DNA from: Thermasporomyces composti
GTDB taxonomy: Bacteria; Actinomycetota; Actinomycetes; Propionibacteriales; Actinopolymorphaceae
Direction of reading: 5' to 3'
NCBI RefSeq assembly: GCF_003386795.1
Contig: NZ_QTUC01000001.1
Coordinates: 3,286,001-3,350,000, forward strand
Length of the DNA stretch: 64,000 bases
Shown: positions 34,678 to 43,699 of the stretch, piece after piece
Numbering within the stretch: position 1 is the stretch's first letter
Layout: each line of letters starts with the position of its first letter
Program-made: the position numbers and the translations under genes
The notes under the pieces: generated by a model
Database searches by the model: none
The model's input: the letters and a program-made list of their open reading frames with translations, nothing else
Told to the model about the DNA's origin: nothing

Positions 34678-35294
34678 CGGTTCCACAGCTCGGGCCACGC
34701 GACGCCGAGGTCGGCGAGGAGACGACGGAGCAGCGGGAGCGACAGGCCGACCACGTTGTGGTGGTCTCCCTCGACCTTGTCGACGAACGGGCCGCCGAGG
34801 CCGTCGATGGTGAACCCACCCGCGACGGAGAGGGGCTCGCCGGTGGCGACGTAGGCGTTGATCTCGTCGTCGGAGAGGTCGGCGAAGTGGACCACCGTCG
34901 ACTCGACGCCCTCCACCTGGTGTCCGGAGCCGGTCTCGATGACGCAGTGCCCGGTGTGGAGGACGCCCGCTCGCCCACGCATCATCCGCCAACGGCGGAC
35001 CGCCTCGTGGGGAGTTCCGGGCTTGCCGTACGTGACGCCGTCCAGCTCGAGGACGGAGTCGGCGCCGATCACGAGCGCGGCGGGCCCGCTCAGCGTGGCG
35101 GCGACCGCCTGGGCCTTTCGCCGGGCGAGCACCAGCGCGTGCTCGGCGGCCGAGGCGGCGGGCACGTCGTTCTCGTCGACCCCGGAGACGACGACCTCCG
35201 GCTCGATGCCGGCGGACCGGAGTGTGGCCAGTCGGGCGGGAGATGCCGAGGCGAGCACCAGTCGGCGCCCGCCGGATCGCACTGCGTCGCGCAC
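34674..35294 (-). CDS. maf: Maf-family nucleotide pyrophosphatase
   Basis: 206 residues. The Maf signature LVLASASPARLATLRSAG opens the protein, VIGADSVLELDG and GKPGTPHEAV contain catalytic Asp/Lys residues, and GGFTIDGLGGPFVDKVEGDHHNVVGLSLPLL closes it. It hydrolyses non-canonical or methylated nucleoside triphosphates (UTP/dTTP or m7GTP type) and is tied to cell-division control. GTG at 35294 is directly preceded by a TAGAAT -10 element. Its 3' end overlaps that of the SDR gene by 4 nt. Confidence 0.94.
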   Translation of the reverse strand: MRDAVRSGGRRLVLASASPARLATLRSAGIEPEVVVSGVDENDVPAASAAEHALVLARRKAQAVAATLSGPAALVIGADSVLELDGVTYGKPGTPHEAVRRWRMMRGRAGVLHTGHCVIETGSGHQVEGVESTVVHFADLSDDEINAYVATGEPLSVAGGFTIDGLGGPFVDKVEGDHHNVVGLSLPLLRRLLADLGVAWPELWNR

Positions 35295-35306
35295 CCGCGC
35301 ATTCTA
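35295..35306 (-). promoter_or_regulatory. Leaderless promoter of maf
   Basis: On the - strand, TAGAAT, six bases, then the GTG start of maf; no ribosome site. Confidence 0.6.
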
Positions 35307-35455
35307 TGAACGCAGCTGGCGGAAGCCTTTCGTGTCAAGGACGTCGCGGTAGGTCACTATCGTGGGGGTCTGTATGGTCACCTCGGTGTCATGCGCGTCA
35401 TCGACGCCGTGCGGGGGAGTAGCGACGCCGGCAACGCACACCTCGGAGGAGACCT

Positions 35456-36832
35456 GTGACCATGGAGCCGTCCGACCTTCCGGCGGTGCTCGACGACGAG
35501 CTCCGGCAACGACGCGAGGCGGGTTACGACGTCTCACCGGTGCTCGACCAGCTCGACCGGCCACCACGTGAGGTCTCGCCCACACGCGCACGAGCCCTCC
35601 TGGACCAGCTGGAACGGCTTCCCCGTCGGCCCGACTGGCCCTACGTCGAGCCCTCCGATCGGGAGGGGATCGAGGCGGAGCTGCCGCCGGCGTCGCCGCC
35701 TGCCCGGCCAATCGGCAACGCGGAGCTACGTGACCGCATCGAGGCCGCCTGGCTCGGCCGGTGCGCGGGCAACTGCCTTGGAAAGCCGGTGGAGAACGGC
35801 GCGTTCTGGACTCCCGAACGCCTGCGGCACTACCTGGAGCTGTCCGGGAACTACCCGATCAGGGACTACATCCGCCGGCTCGACCCGATGCCCGAGGGCT
35901 TCGAGCTCAACCCCTGCTGGACCGAGACGACCAAGGGCCGGGTGGTCGCCGCGCCGCGTGACGACGACCTGGACTACACCCTGCTCGGCCTTCACCTGCT
36001 GGAGACCCGAGGTTTCGACTACACCTGCGCGGACGTCGCCGAGGAATGGCTGCTGCGTCTGCCGTACCACCTCACCTACACCGCCGAGCGGGTCACCTAC
36101 CGCAACCTCGTCAACGGCGTCGAGCCGGAGCGCGCGGCGGTCGTCGACAACCCCTACCGGGAATGGATCGGCGCGCAGATTCGCGGTGACGTGTTCGGGT
36201 ACGTCTGCGCGGGACGGCCGCGGGATGCCGCGCTCCTGGCCTACCAGGACGCGGTGCTGTCCCACCGGGGCAACGGCATCTACGGCGAGATGTGGGCGGC
36301 GGCTCTCGTCGCGGCCGCGTTCACGGCGACCACGCTGCGCGACGCGGTGGAGGAGTCGCTGCGGCACGTGCCGGCACGTTCCCGACTCGCCGAGGCGCTG
36401 CGCTGGGCGGTCGAGGTCTACGACAGCAAGGTGACGTGGGAGGAGGCCCGCGCCCGCCTGGACGAGCGCTACGGTCACTACCACTGGGTGCACACCATCA
36501 ACAACGCCGTCGCCTGTGTCTTCGGGCTGCTGTACGCCGAGGACGACTACACCAACGCGATCGGTCTCACAGTGCAAGCTGGCCTTGACACGGACTCCAA
36601 TGGCGGAACGGTCGGCTCGGTCGCGGGTGCGTTCGCGGGCCGGGGCGGCATCCCACGACACTGGACCTCGCCGTTCTCCGACACCCTGCGCAGTGGTCTG
36701 TTCGGCTTCGACCACAGCAGCATTCGTGACCTCGCCGAGCGCACGTTCGCGCTGGCGCGGACCTACGCCTGCCAGCGCGCGCAGCCGGTGTCCCGGCTCG
36801 ACCGAGGCGACTCGACGTCCTCGCGGTCGTGA
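35456..36832 (+). CDS. ADP-ribosylglycohydrolase-family protein with N-terminal extension
   Basis: 458 residues from the GTG at 35456 (GGAGG about 6 nt before); the ATG two codons on is the alternative. The N-terminal ~85 residues are charged and form no known domain. The ARH fold begins at RIEAAWLGRCAGNCLGKPVE, has the metal-binding region DDDLDYTLLGLHLLE near residue 170, and ends with a second set of metal residues in AGLDTDSNGGTVGSVAGAFAG. Classical members remove ADP-ribose from proteins, but many bacterial relatives hydrolyse other N- or O-glycosides. The preceding genes are sugar-related, so a small glycoside substrate is as plausible as protein de-ADP-ribosylation. Confidence 0.88.
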   Translation: MTMEPSDLPAVLDDELRQRREAGYDVSPVLDQLDRPPREVSPTRARALLDQLERLPRRPDWPYVEPSDREGIEAELPPASPPARPIGNAELRDRIEAAWLGRCAGNCLGKPVENGAFWTPERLRHYLELSGNYPIRDYIRRLDPMPEGFELNPCWTETTKGRVVAAPRDDDLDYTLLGLHLLETRGFDYTCADVAEEWLLRLPYHLTYTAERVTYRNLVNGVEPERAAVVDNPYREWIGAQIRGDVFGYVCAGRPRDAALLAYQDAVLSHRGNGIYGEMWAAALVAAAFTATTLRDAVEESLRHVPARSRLAEALRWAVEVYDSKVTWEEARARLDERYGHYHWVHTINNAVACVFGLLYAEDDYTNAIGLTVQAGLDTDSNGGTVGSVAGAFAGRGGIPRHWTSPFSDTLRSGLFGFDHSSIRDLAERTFALARTYACQRAQPVSRLDRGDSTSSRS

Positions 36833-36891
36833 GCGGCACCGGCTTCCGCTCCTGAGCGGGATGAGTGGCGCGCGTCAGCTGACGCCCTCTG

Positions 36892-37764
36892 TCACGCGTC
36901 CTCGAGCAGGAGCCGGTGCGCGAGGGGGAGCAGGCCGACGCGGGCCAGCGGTGCCAGGGGGTCGTCGACGGCGTGGGTGGCGCGGTAGACCCGCGGTGGT
37001 ACGCCGTACGCGTGACGGAATCGTCGCGTGAAGTGGAACGGGTTGGCGAACCCGCACGTCGTCGCCACCGCGGCCACGGTCAGGTTGCTTCGTTGGAGGA
37101 GCGTGGCGGCTCGGGCGAGTCGGACGAGCTCGATCGCGGCGACTGGCCCGATGCCGTACTCGCGTCGGAACAGCCGACACAGGTGACCGGGTGAGACCCG
37201 CGCCGCCGCGGCAAGCTCGCGGAGCGAAGGCGCGCACGTGCCGTCCGACCGCCAGGATGTCCGGAGCCGGTCGGCCAGTCTCGCCAGGTGAGGCGGGAGG
37301 TCGCCGTCGTCGTCGCTGGGGAGCGGGCCCCGGAGGAAGAGGTCGAGCAGCCAGCTCAGGACGTCGGCTCGTCGCGCGACGGCGTTCGCCGAGGTATGGC
37401 GACCCAACCACAGGGCGTACCTGCACAGCGCGCCCAGCGGATCGGCGGAGCTGAGCTCGCGGGTGAGCGGCCACATGTCCGGCTGGCGCATCGAGGCGGG
37501 GAGCTCCCCGACGAGGCTGAAGTGGACGTAGGCGTGGACCGACGCGCGATGTCTGTCCCAGGAGAACTGGTCCCGCATGCCCGGGCGGGCGAGGAGCAGA
37601 GTCCCGGGTCGCAGGTCCAGCGACGTCGCGCCTTCACACCACCGGGCGCTCCCGCGCAGCAGCCACACGAACTCGAAGTCGCGTAGGGTGCGTGGCCCGA
37701 AAGTCGCGCCCGGTGGGTAGTGCGCGACGTCAGGACCGGTGCGAACGATCACCCGGTAGGTCAC
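36892..37764 (-). CDS. AraC-family transcriptional regulator
   Basis: 290 residues from a GTG at 37764. An N-terminal cupin-like sensor (~1-110, with FEFVWLLRGSARW and LRPGTLLLARPGMRDQF) is followed by a C-terminal double helix-turn-helix: LRELAAAARVSPGHLCRLFRREYGIGPVAAIELVRLARAATLL and VAAVATTCGFANPFHFTRRFRHAYGVPPRVYR. The C-terminal ~30 residues are a Leu-rich tail. It is divergent from the phytanoyl-CoA dioxygenase-family gene (93-bp gap) and probably controls it. A small sugar or related polyol is the common kind of ligand for such sensors. Confidence 0.92.
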   Translation of the reverse strand: MTYRVIVRTGPDVAHYPPGATFGPRTLRDFEFVWLLRGSARWCEGATSLDLRPGTLLLARPGMRDQFSWDRHRASVHAYVHFSLVGELPASMRQPDMWPLTRELSSADPLGALCRYALWLGRHTSANAVARRADVLSWLLDLFLRGPLPSDDDGDLPPHLARLADRLRTSWRSDGTCAPSLRELAAAARVSPGHLCRLFRREYGIGPVAAIELVRLARAATLLQRSNLTVAAVATTCGFANPFHFTRRFRHAYGVPPRVYRATHAVDDPLAPLARVGLLPLAHRLLLEDA

Positions 37765-37788
37765 GAACAGACAGGTTATGGACTCGTC

Positions 37789-37805
37789 GGGGCATGGTCT
37801 GCCCC
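37789..37805. promoter_or_regulatory. Inverted repeat in the AraC-PhyH divergent promoter region
   Basis: GGGGCA, five bases, TGCCCC lies midway in the gap between the two divergent starts. It could be an AraC-family site, although those are often direct repeats; evidence is limited to position and symmetry. Confidence 0.35.
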
Positions 37806-37857
37806 GAAGCGGCGGGTGATGCTGGCCCAGAGGGGTCGACGAGCCGAGGAGTCAGAC

Positions 37858-38757
37858 ATGACCACGGTCAGCACGCCAGAACGCACGAGCTCGGTCCGTC
37901 TGCACGAGAACGTGACAGACGAGTTCGTCGAGCAGGTCCGCGTCGACGGCTACGCGGTGCTCGCCAACGCGATCTCGTCAGCCGAGGTGGCCGAGATCAA
38001 CGCCGAGGCCGCCAGGCTCTGCAGGGGCGAGCTCGGCCACGTGGAGGGAGACTTCCAGGTGGATCTCGACGCCTCGGACGAGGAGGCGATGCGCCGGTAC
38101 CTGTGCATCCACATGCCGCACAAGGTGTCGCCGGTGATGGAGCGGGCCTTGCGCGCGCCACGGATCGTCGAGGCGTTGACCCGGGTGATCGGGCCGAACG
38201 TCAAGGCGATGCAGTCGATGATCTTCATGAAGTCGGAGGGCAAGCCCGGCCAGGCCTGGCACCAGGACGAGTTCTTCATCCCCACCAGGGACCGGTCGCT
38301 CACCGCCGCCTGGATCGCGCTCGACGACGCCACGGTCGAGAACGGCTGCCTGTGGGTGCTGCCCGGCTCGCACGCGAGGGGCGTGATCTACCCCGACCGG
38401 GAGCACAACGACGAGCGCTTCGACTGCACGGTCGAGGCCTACAACTTCCCCTACAAGGACGAAGACGCTGTCCCCGTGGAGATCCCCGCGGGCGCCGCGA
38501 TCATCTTCAACGGCTACCTGCTGCACCGGTCGCTCCCCAACACCGGCAAGCACGGCTTCCGACGGGCGCTGGTCAACCACTACCTGAGCGCGGAGTCGCT
38601 GCTGCCGTGGCGCCCGGTGCCAGGTCAACACGTCGCCAAGTGGGACTACCGCGACATCGTGATGGTCGCCGGGGAGGATCCTTACGCCTACAAGGGATAC
38701 GAGGACATCGCGCGGCCGCACATCCGGCCCGATGGCGAGGGCGGCTGCGACCGCTGA
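37858..38757 (+). CDS. Phytanoyl-CoA dioxygenase-family Fe(II)/2-oxoglutarate oxygenase
   Basis: 299 residues. The double-stranded beta-helix oxygenase has iron ligands in AWHQDEFF (His135, Asp137) and the distal His223 in GYLLHRSLPNTG; the conserved Arg for 2-oxoglutarate is in the following FRRALVNHY. GAGGA is about 8 nt upstream of the ATG at 37858. The enzyme hydroxylates a small molecule in the cytosol; the substrate is unknown. The divergent AraC regulator suggests induction by the substrate. A strong terminator lies directly after the stop. Confidence 0.92.
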   Translation: MTTVSTPERTSSVRLHENVTDEFVEQVRVDGYAVLANAISSAEVAEINAEAARLCRGELGHVEGDFQVDLDASDEEAMRRYLCIHMPHKVSPVMERALRAPRIVEALTRVIGPNVKAMQSMIFMKSEGKPGQAWHQDEFFIPTRDRSLTAAWIALDDATVENGCLWVLPGSHARGVIYPDREHNDERFDCTVEAYNFPYKDEDAVPVEIPAGAAIIFNGYLLHRSLPNTGKHGFRRALVNHYLSAESLLPWRPVPGQHVAKWDYRDIVMVAGEDPYAYKGYEDIARPHIRPDGEGGCDR

Positions 38758-38760
38758 GCT

Positions 38761-38798
38761 GTCGTGGGGCCCTTCGCGCTGCCGAAGGGCCCCACGAC
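38761..38798. terminator. Strong bidirectional terminator between PhyH-family gene and metE
   Basis: A perfect 16-bp stem (left arm GTCGTGGGGCCCTTCG) with the 6-nt loop CGCTGC, placed 3 nt after the + strand stop and 54 nt past the - strand metE stop. No T-run follows, as is common in high-GC actinobacteria. Confidence 0.85.
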
Positions 38799-38852
38799 GG
38801 GTGAGCGTGGTCGCTCATCGGCCACCGCTGCGACCTACGCCCGCCGGCCGAG

Positions 38853-41147
38853 TCAGCGGGCCGGGGCCGGGGCGGGGTGGAGCGTGGCTCGGACCCGGCG
38901 GGCCGCCTCCACCATGGCGCGCAGCGCCGGCACCACCTCCTCGTACCGGCGGGTCTTCAAGCCACAGTCCGGATTGACCCACAGCTGCGCGGGATCGAGC
39001 GCTGCCAAGGCCAGCCGCAACGCGTCTTCGATCTCCTCCACGGTCGGGACGCGTGGCGAGTGGATGTCGTAGACGCCTGGCCCGATACCGCGCCGGTAGC
39101 CGGTGCGCGCCAGGTCGTGCACCAGCTCCATGCGAGACCGTGCCGCCTCGACGCTCACCACGTCGGCGTCGAGCGCGTCGATCGCGTCCACGATCTCGCC
39201 GAACTCGGAGTAGCACATGTGCGAGTGGATCGTGGTGGTGTCGGCGACACCCGAGGTCGCCAGCCGGAACGCGCCGACCGCCCACCGCAGGTACTCCGGC
39301 TGGTCGGCCGAGCGCAGCGGCAACCGCTCCCGCAGCGCCGGTTCGTCGACCTGGATGTGCCGGATCCCGGCCGCCTCCAGGTCACGGATCTCGTCCCGCA
39401 GCGCGAGCGCGACCTGGCGTGCCGTCTCCGCGAGGCTCTGGTCGTCCCGGACGAACGACCACGCCAGCATGGTGACCGGCCCTGTCAACATTCCCTTGAC
39501 CGGCTTGGTGGTGCGGGACTGGGCATAGGTCGTCCACTCGACGGTGATGGGCTCCGGCCGAGCCACGTCGCCGTAGAGGATCGGAGGACGGACGTAGCGG
39601 GTGCCGTACGACTGCACCCAGCCCGACTCGGTGCACGCGAAGCCGGTGAGGCGTTCGGCGAAGTACTGCACCATGTCGTTGCGCTCGGGCTCGCCGTGGA
39701 CGAGGACGTCGAGGCCGATGTCCTCCTGCAGCGCGATCACCTTGTCGATCTCGGCGCGCATACGGGCCTTGTAGGTGGCCTCGTCGATCCGTCCGTGGCG
39801 CAGGTCGGCCCGGGCAGCGCGGATCTCCGACGTCTGGGGGAACGACCCGATCGTCGTCGTGGGTAGCAGCGGCAGCGGGTTGGTCGCGGACCGCGCCCGC
39901 ACCCGGGACGCGTAGTCGCCGCGCGGGGTCCCGTCACCGAGTGCCGCGAGCCGCGCCCGCACCCGGGCGTCGACGGTGCCCGGCGGCCGTCGCGTCCTGG
40001 CCGCTTCGGCCTGCGCGAGCTCGTCCGAGATCTGCTCCCGACCCTCCCGGAGCGCCCGACCGAGCAGGACCACCTCGTCGACCTTCTGGCGGGCGAAGGC
40101 CAGCCGTCCTCGCAGCTCCTCCGGCAGCGACGTCTCCAGCGAGACGTCGAGCGGGACGTGCTGGAGAGAGCAGGAGGTGCCCACCATGAGCTCGTCCACC
40201 GAGCCGAGGAGCGAGGCGGCCACCGCCAATGCCTGCGGGAGGTTCGTCCGCCACACGTTGCGGCCGTCCACCAAGCCGGCGACGAGCCTGCGGCGCGACA
40301 GGCCGGCCGACGCCACCCGCGTGGCGTCCTCAGCGCCCGCGACGAGGTCGAGCGCCAGACCGTCCACCGGGGTGGCCGCGAGGACGCCCAGCGCCTCGCG
40401 GATCGGTCCGAAGTAGGTCGCGACCAGGAGCTTGGGGCGTCGGGGCGACGAGCCCAACCGGTCATACGCGGCCCGGAGCAGGGCCAGCTCCTCCGGGGAG
40501 CGGTCGGCGGCCAAGGCGGGCTCGTCGAGCTGCACCCAGCTCGCTCCGACGTCGGCGAGCCGACCCAGCAGGTCGGCGTAGACGTCCAGCAGCGGCGAGA
40601 GCAGGTCGAGCGGGCGGAAGCCCTCGGGTGCACCCGGCGCCGGCTTGGCCAGCAGCAGGAACGTGAGGGGACCGAGGAGCACCGGCCGGGTGTCGAGCCC
40701 CAGCGCCGCGGCCTCGTGGTACTCCTCGACGGGTTTGACGTGCTCCTCGTCGAGGCGGAAGACCGTGTCCGGGCCCACCTCCGGAACGAGGTAGTGGTAG
40801 TTGGTGTCGAACCACTTGGTCATCTCCAGCGGCGGAGCACCGGTGACGCCGCGCGCCATCGCGAAGTAGCGGTCGAGGCCGGTCAGCTGGCGGAAGCGGG
40901 GTGGGACCGCACCGACCAGCACCGCGTGGTCGAGGACCTGGTCGTAGAGCGAGAACGTGTTGGAGGGGATCTCGTCGAGGCCGGCGTCTCGGAGGGTCTC
41001 CCAGGTCTGTCGGCGAAGGCTCGCCGCGGTGTCGAGGAGCGCGGTGGCGTCGATCTTTCCGGACCAGTAGGCCTCGGTGGCGCGCTTGAGCTCTCGTCGC
41101 TGCCCGATCCGGGGGTAGCCGAGCACGGTCGTGCGTCCAGCAGCCAT
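38853..41147 (-). CDS. metE: Cobalamin-independent methionine synthase
   Basis: 764 residues, the family's usual length. It transfers the methyl group of methyltetrahydrofolate polyglutamate to homocysteine without B12. The N-terminal barrel starts [23 protein letters not shown]; in the C-terminal catalytic barrel the homocysteine/zinc site is visible as [34 protein letters not shown] (His and Cys ligands) and [11 protein letters not shown] (Cys ligand). ATG at 41147 opens the conserved sequence; the open frame upstream runs into the riboswitch. Expression should be switched off by cobalamin through the leader at 41203-41400, which implies the organism also has or acquires B12 for MetH. Confidence 0.95.
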   Translation of the reverse strand: MAAGRTTVLGYPRIGQRRELKRATEAYWSGKIDATALLDTAASLRRQTWETLRDAGLDEIPSNTFSLYDQVLDHAVLVGAVPPRFRQLTGLDRYFAMARGVTGAPPLEMTKWFDTNYHYLVPEVGPDTVFRLDEEHVKPVEEYHEAAALGLDTRPVLLGPLTFLLLAKPAPGAPEGFRPLDLLSPLLDVYADLLGRLADVGASWVQLDEPALAADRSPEELALLRAAYDRLGSSPRRPKLLVATYFGPIREALGVLAATPVDGLALDLVAGAEDATRVASAGLSRRRLVAGLVDGRNVWRTNLPQALAVAASLLGSVDELMVGTSCSLQHVPLDVSLETSLPEELRGRLAFARQKVDEVVLLGRALREGREQISDELAQAEAARTRRPPGTVDARVRARLAALGDGTPRGDYASRVRARSATNPLPLLPTTTIGSFPQTSEIRAARADLRHGRIDEATYKARMRAEIDKVIALQEDIGLDVLVHGEPERNDMVQYFAERLTGFACTESGWVQSYGTRYVRPPILYGDVARPEPITVEWTTYAQSRTTKPVKGMLTGPVTMLAWSFVRDDQSLAETARQVALALRDEIRDLEAAGIRHIQVDEPALRERLPLRSADQPEYLRWAVGAFRLATSGVADTTTIHSHMCYSEFGEIVDAIDALDADVVSVEAARSRMELVHDLARTGYRRGIGPGVYDIHSPRVPTVEEIEDALRLALAALDPAQLWVNPDCGLKTRRYEEVVPALRAMVEAARRVRATLHPAPAPAR

Positions 41148-41202
41148 GAGTCCTTCCCTCGCGAACTCATCGTCGGGACCGCGTGCCTTCCTGGCATGCG
41201 GG

Positions 41203-41400
41203 CAGCTGGCAGGTCTTCGGACTCGTGGGCTGGCGTGGCCCCGGCTCACGGCACCGGAGGCCGACGGGTTCCTACTGGCCGTCGCTTCCCAGGAGGCTCA
41301 TGCCGCCCAGTGCGTATGACGGCGGTCGTTCCCACTCACCGCTGCGGGGCAGTCCCGGACTCTCACCGGGTTCCCTCTTACCTCTCCCCACCGCGCGGGT
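41203..41400 (-). ncRNA. Cobalamin (B12) riboswitch controlling metE
   Basis: On the - strand the leader reads AGAGGGAACCCGGTGAGA, then TCCGGGACTGCCCCGCAGCG and GTGA, the conserved core of the AdoCbl/B12 riboswitch. Further on comes a variable arm, and then the B12-box-like GAAGACCTGCC, followed by GCCAGC-type pairing sequence, all in the right order. The boundaries are approximate. It ends about 55 nt before the metE start codon. Binding of cobalamin should stop metE expression. Confidence 0.93.
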
Positions 41401-41504
41401 CCGCTCGGCGAGGAGAACCAACTGCGGCTTCGACCCTAGCCCGTCGTCGGAGCGCGCCACCACACCGGGCGGAGAGTGTCGGCGCGGTTGGACACCGCGG
41501 CCGG

Positions 41505-41825
41505 CTACCGCGGGAGCGCACTGGCTCGCCAGGCGTTCGGACCCGGCCGCAGGGGTTGCCGCGCGCGGCGCCAGTAGACCGCCCACGGCGACGGCCCGCG
41601 TGTGCCGCTGGGCTGGACGCTTCGCGCCGCGCGGAGCTTCGCGGAGATCACCGCGACGAGTGCGGCGAACTCCTCCGGCGTCGGCGTCCCCTTGACCACC
41701 CGGAGCAACGCGTCCCTCTCGGCCTCCGCCGGCGACGTCGGGACCTCCGCCGTGACGCCGGCGTCACGCTGACGCGGCTCCCCACGGCGCGGCTGGCCGG
41801 TGGGTCGTGGTTCGTCGACCGCCAT
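41505..41825 (-). CDS. accE: Acyl-CoA carboxylase epsilon subunit
   Basis: 106 residues from the ATG at 41825 (GGAGG 7 nt upstream). A disordered Pro/Arg-rich N-terminus (~45 residues) precedes the short conserved motif LLRVVKGTPTPEEFAALVAVISAKL, which defines the actinobacterial epsilon subunit that bridges alpha and beta subunits. The tail is basic. It follows pccB after 22 nt in the same operon. Confidence 0.9.
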   Translation of the reverse strand: MAVDEPRPTGQPRRGEPRQRDAGVTAEVPTSPAEAERDALLRVVKGTPTPEEFAALVAVISAKLRAARSVQPSGTRGPSPWAVYWRRARQPLRPGPNAWRASALPR

Positions 41826-41847
41826 CAGTTCGCCTCCTGGCACGAGG

Positions 41848-43539
41848 TCACAGCGGGATGTTGCCGTGCTTGCGCGGTGGCAAGGTCTCCCGCTTGTTAC
41901 GGAGCAGGCGCAGCGCACGGATCACCTCGACGCGGGTCTCGTGCGGGTAGATCACCGCGTCGACGTAGCCGCGCTCGGCCGCGATGTAGGGGTTGAGCAG
42001 CGTGTCCTCGTACTCCTGGATCCGTCGCGCGCGCACCGCCTCGGGGTCCTCCGCGGCCGCGATCTCCCGGCGGTGCAGCACCTCCACGGCGCCTTGCGCG
42101 CCCATGACCGCGATCTGCGCCGTAGGCCAGGCCAGGTTGATGTCCGCGCCGAGGTGCTTCGACCCCATGACGTCGTACGCGCCGCCGTAGGCCTTCCGGG
42201 TGATCACGGTGACGAGCGGCACGGTGGCCTCGGCGTAGGCGTAGATGAGCTTGGCGCCACGCCGGATGATCCCGTTCCACTCCTGGTCGGTCCCCGGCAG
42301 GAACCCGGGCACGTCGACGAAGGTCAGGATCGGGATGTTGAAGGCGTCGCAGGTGCGGACGAACCGCGCGGCCTTCTCCGAGGCGTGGATGTCGAGGCAG
42401 CCGGCGAACTGGAGGGGTTGGTTGCCGACGACGCCGACGGTGCGCCCCTCGACGCGTCCGAAACCGCAGACGATGTTCTGCGCGAACAGCGGTTGGATCT
42501 CCAAGAACTCACCGTCGTCGAGAACGTGCTCGATGACCGTGTGGATGTCGTAGGGCTGGTTGGGTGAGTCGGGGATCAGGCTGTCGAGCTCGCGGTCGCT
42601 GTCGTTGATGGTCAGGTCCGCCTCGACGTCGTACGCGGGCGGTTCTTCGAGGTTGTTCTGCGGCAGGTACGACAGGAGCGCCTTGACCCAGTCGATCGCG
42701 TCGTGCTCGTCAGCGGCCATGTAGTGGGCGTTGCCGCTCTTGGTGTTGTGGGTCAGGGCGCCGCCCAGCTCCTCGAAGGAGACGTCCTCGCCGGTGACGG
42801 TCTTGATCACGCCGGGGCCGGTGATGAACATGTGCGAGGTTTGGTCGACCATCACCGTGATGTCGGTGAGGGCCGGCGAGTACACGTGGCCGCCGGCGCA
42901 GGTGCCCATGATGAGGGAGATCTGCGGGATCACACCGGAGGCGAGGATGTTCCGACGGAAGATCTCGCCGTAGAGCCCGAGCGAGACCACGCCCTCTTGG
43001 ATGCGGGCGCCGCTGCCCTCGTTGATGCCGATGATCGGGCACCCGGTCTTCAGCGCGAGGTCCATGACCTTGAGGATCTTCTCGCCGTACACCTCGCCCA
43101 GGCTGCCGCCGAAGACGGTGACGTCCTGGCTGAAGACACAGACCTGACGGCCGTTGACGGTGCCGAAGCCGGTCACGACTCCATCGCCGAGTGGCCGGTT
43201 ACGGTCCAGCCCGAAGTTGGCCGACCGGTGCCGGGCCAGCTCGTCGAGCTCGACGAACGACCCCTCGTCCAGCAGCAGGTCGATGCGCTCCCGAGCGGTG
43301 AGCTTGCCTCGGGCGTGCTGCCGCTCCACCATGCGCGCCGACCCGGCGTGGATCGCCTCGTGGAGGCGCCGTCCGAGGTCAGCGAGCTTGCCGGCGGTGG
43401 TGTGGATGTCCGGGGACGGGGCTGGGTCTGGTGTGGGAGGCGTCGGCGGCTGCGCGCCATCCGTGCTCCGCGGGCCGCCTGACGATGCGCTGTGCTCGGC
43501 GCCCGACCCGGTTGCGGTGTCCGGCTGCCTGGCTTCCAT
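41848..43539 (-). CDS. pccB: Propionyl-CoA / acyl-CoA carboxylase beta subunit
   Basis: 563 residues from the ATG at 43539 (GGAGG 6 nt upstream). About 50 residues of Pro/Ser/Thr-rich leader are followed by the two crotonase-like carboxyltransferase halves: [64 protein letters not shown] and [21 protein letters not shown]. These are the wording of PccB/AccD5-type subunits with propionyl-CoA or acetyl-CoA as substrate. Encoded with accE directly downstream; the alpha subunit at 24032 is the obvious partner. It makes methylmalonyl-CoA or malonyl-CoA for fatty acid synthesis and propionate use. Divergent from ppc. Confidence 0.95.
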   Translation of the reverse strand: MEARQPDTATGSGAEHSASSGGPRSTDGAQPPTPPTPDPAPSPDIHTTAGKLADLGRRLHEAIHAGSARMVERQHARGKLTARERIDLLLDEGSFVELDELARHRSANFGLDRNRPLGDGVVTGFGTVNGRQVCVFSQDVTVFGGSLGEVYGEKILKVMDLALKTGCPIIGINEGSGARIQEGVVSLGLYGEIFRRNILASGVIPQISLIMGTCAGGHVYSPALTDITVMVDQTSHMFITGPGVIKTVTGEDVSFEELGGALTHNTKSGNAHYMAADEHDAIDWVKALLSYLPQNNLEEPPAYDVEADLTINDSDRELDSLIPDSPNQPYDIHTVIEHVLDDGEFLEIQPLFAQNIVCGFGRVEGRTVGVVGNQPLQFAGCLDIHASEKAARFVRTCDAFNIPILTFVDVPGFLPGTDQEWNGIIRRGAKLIYAYAEATVPLVTVITRKAYGGAYDVMGSKHLGADINLAWPTAQIAVMGAQGAVEVLHRREIAAAEDPEAVRARRIQEYEDTLLNPYIAAERGYVDAVIYPHETRVEVIRALRLLRNKRETLPPRKHGNIPL

Positions 43540-43686
43540 CTGCTTCCTCCCAGTTCGTGCTGCGGGCGCGAGCCTACCCGCCCCGTCCGGTACGACCGGG
43601 CTCGTGGGGCACGTGCCGGGCGTCGGAAGCCCGGCACCGGCCGCCGGGCGCGGTCTCGCGCCCGGCGGGTTCCGATCCCACCCGAC

Positions 43687-43699
43687 TACCCTTGCCAGC
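43687..43699 (+). promoter_or_regulatory. Leaderless promoter of ppc
   Basis: TACCCT, seven bases, ATG of ppc. No Shine-Dalgarno is visible. Confidence 0.55.
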
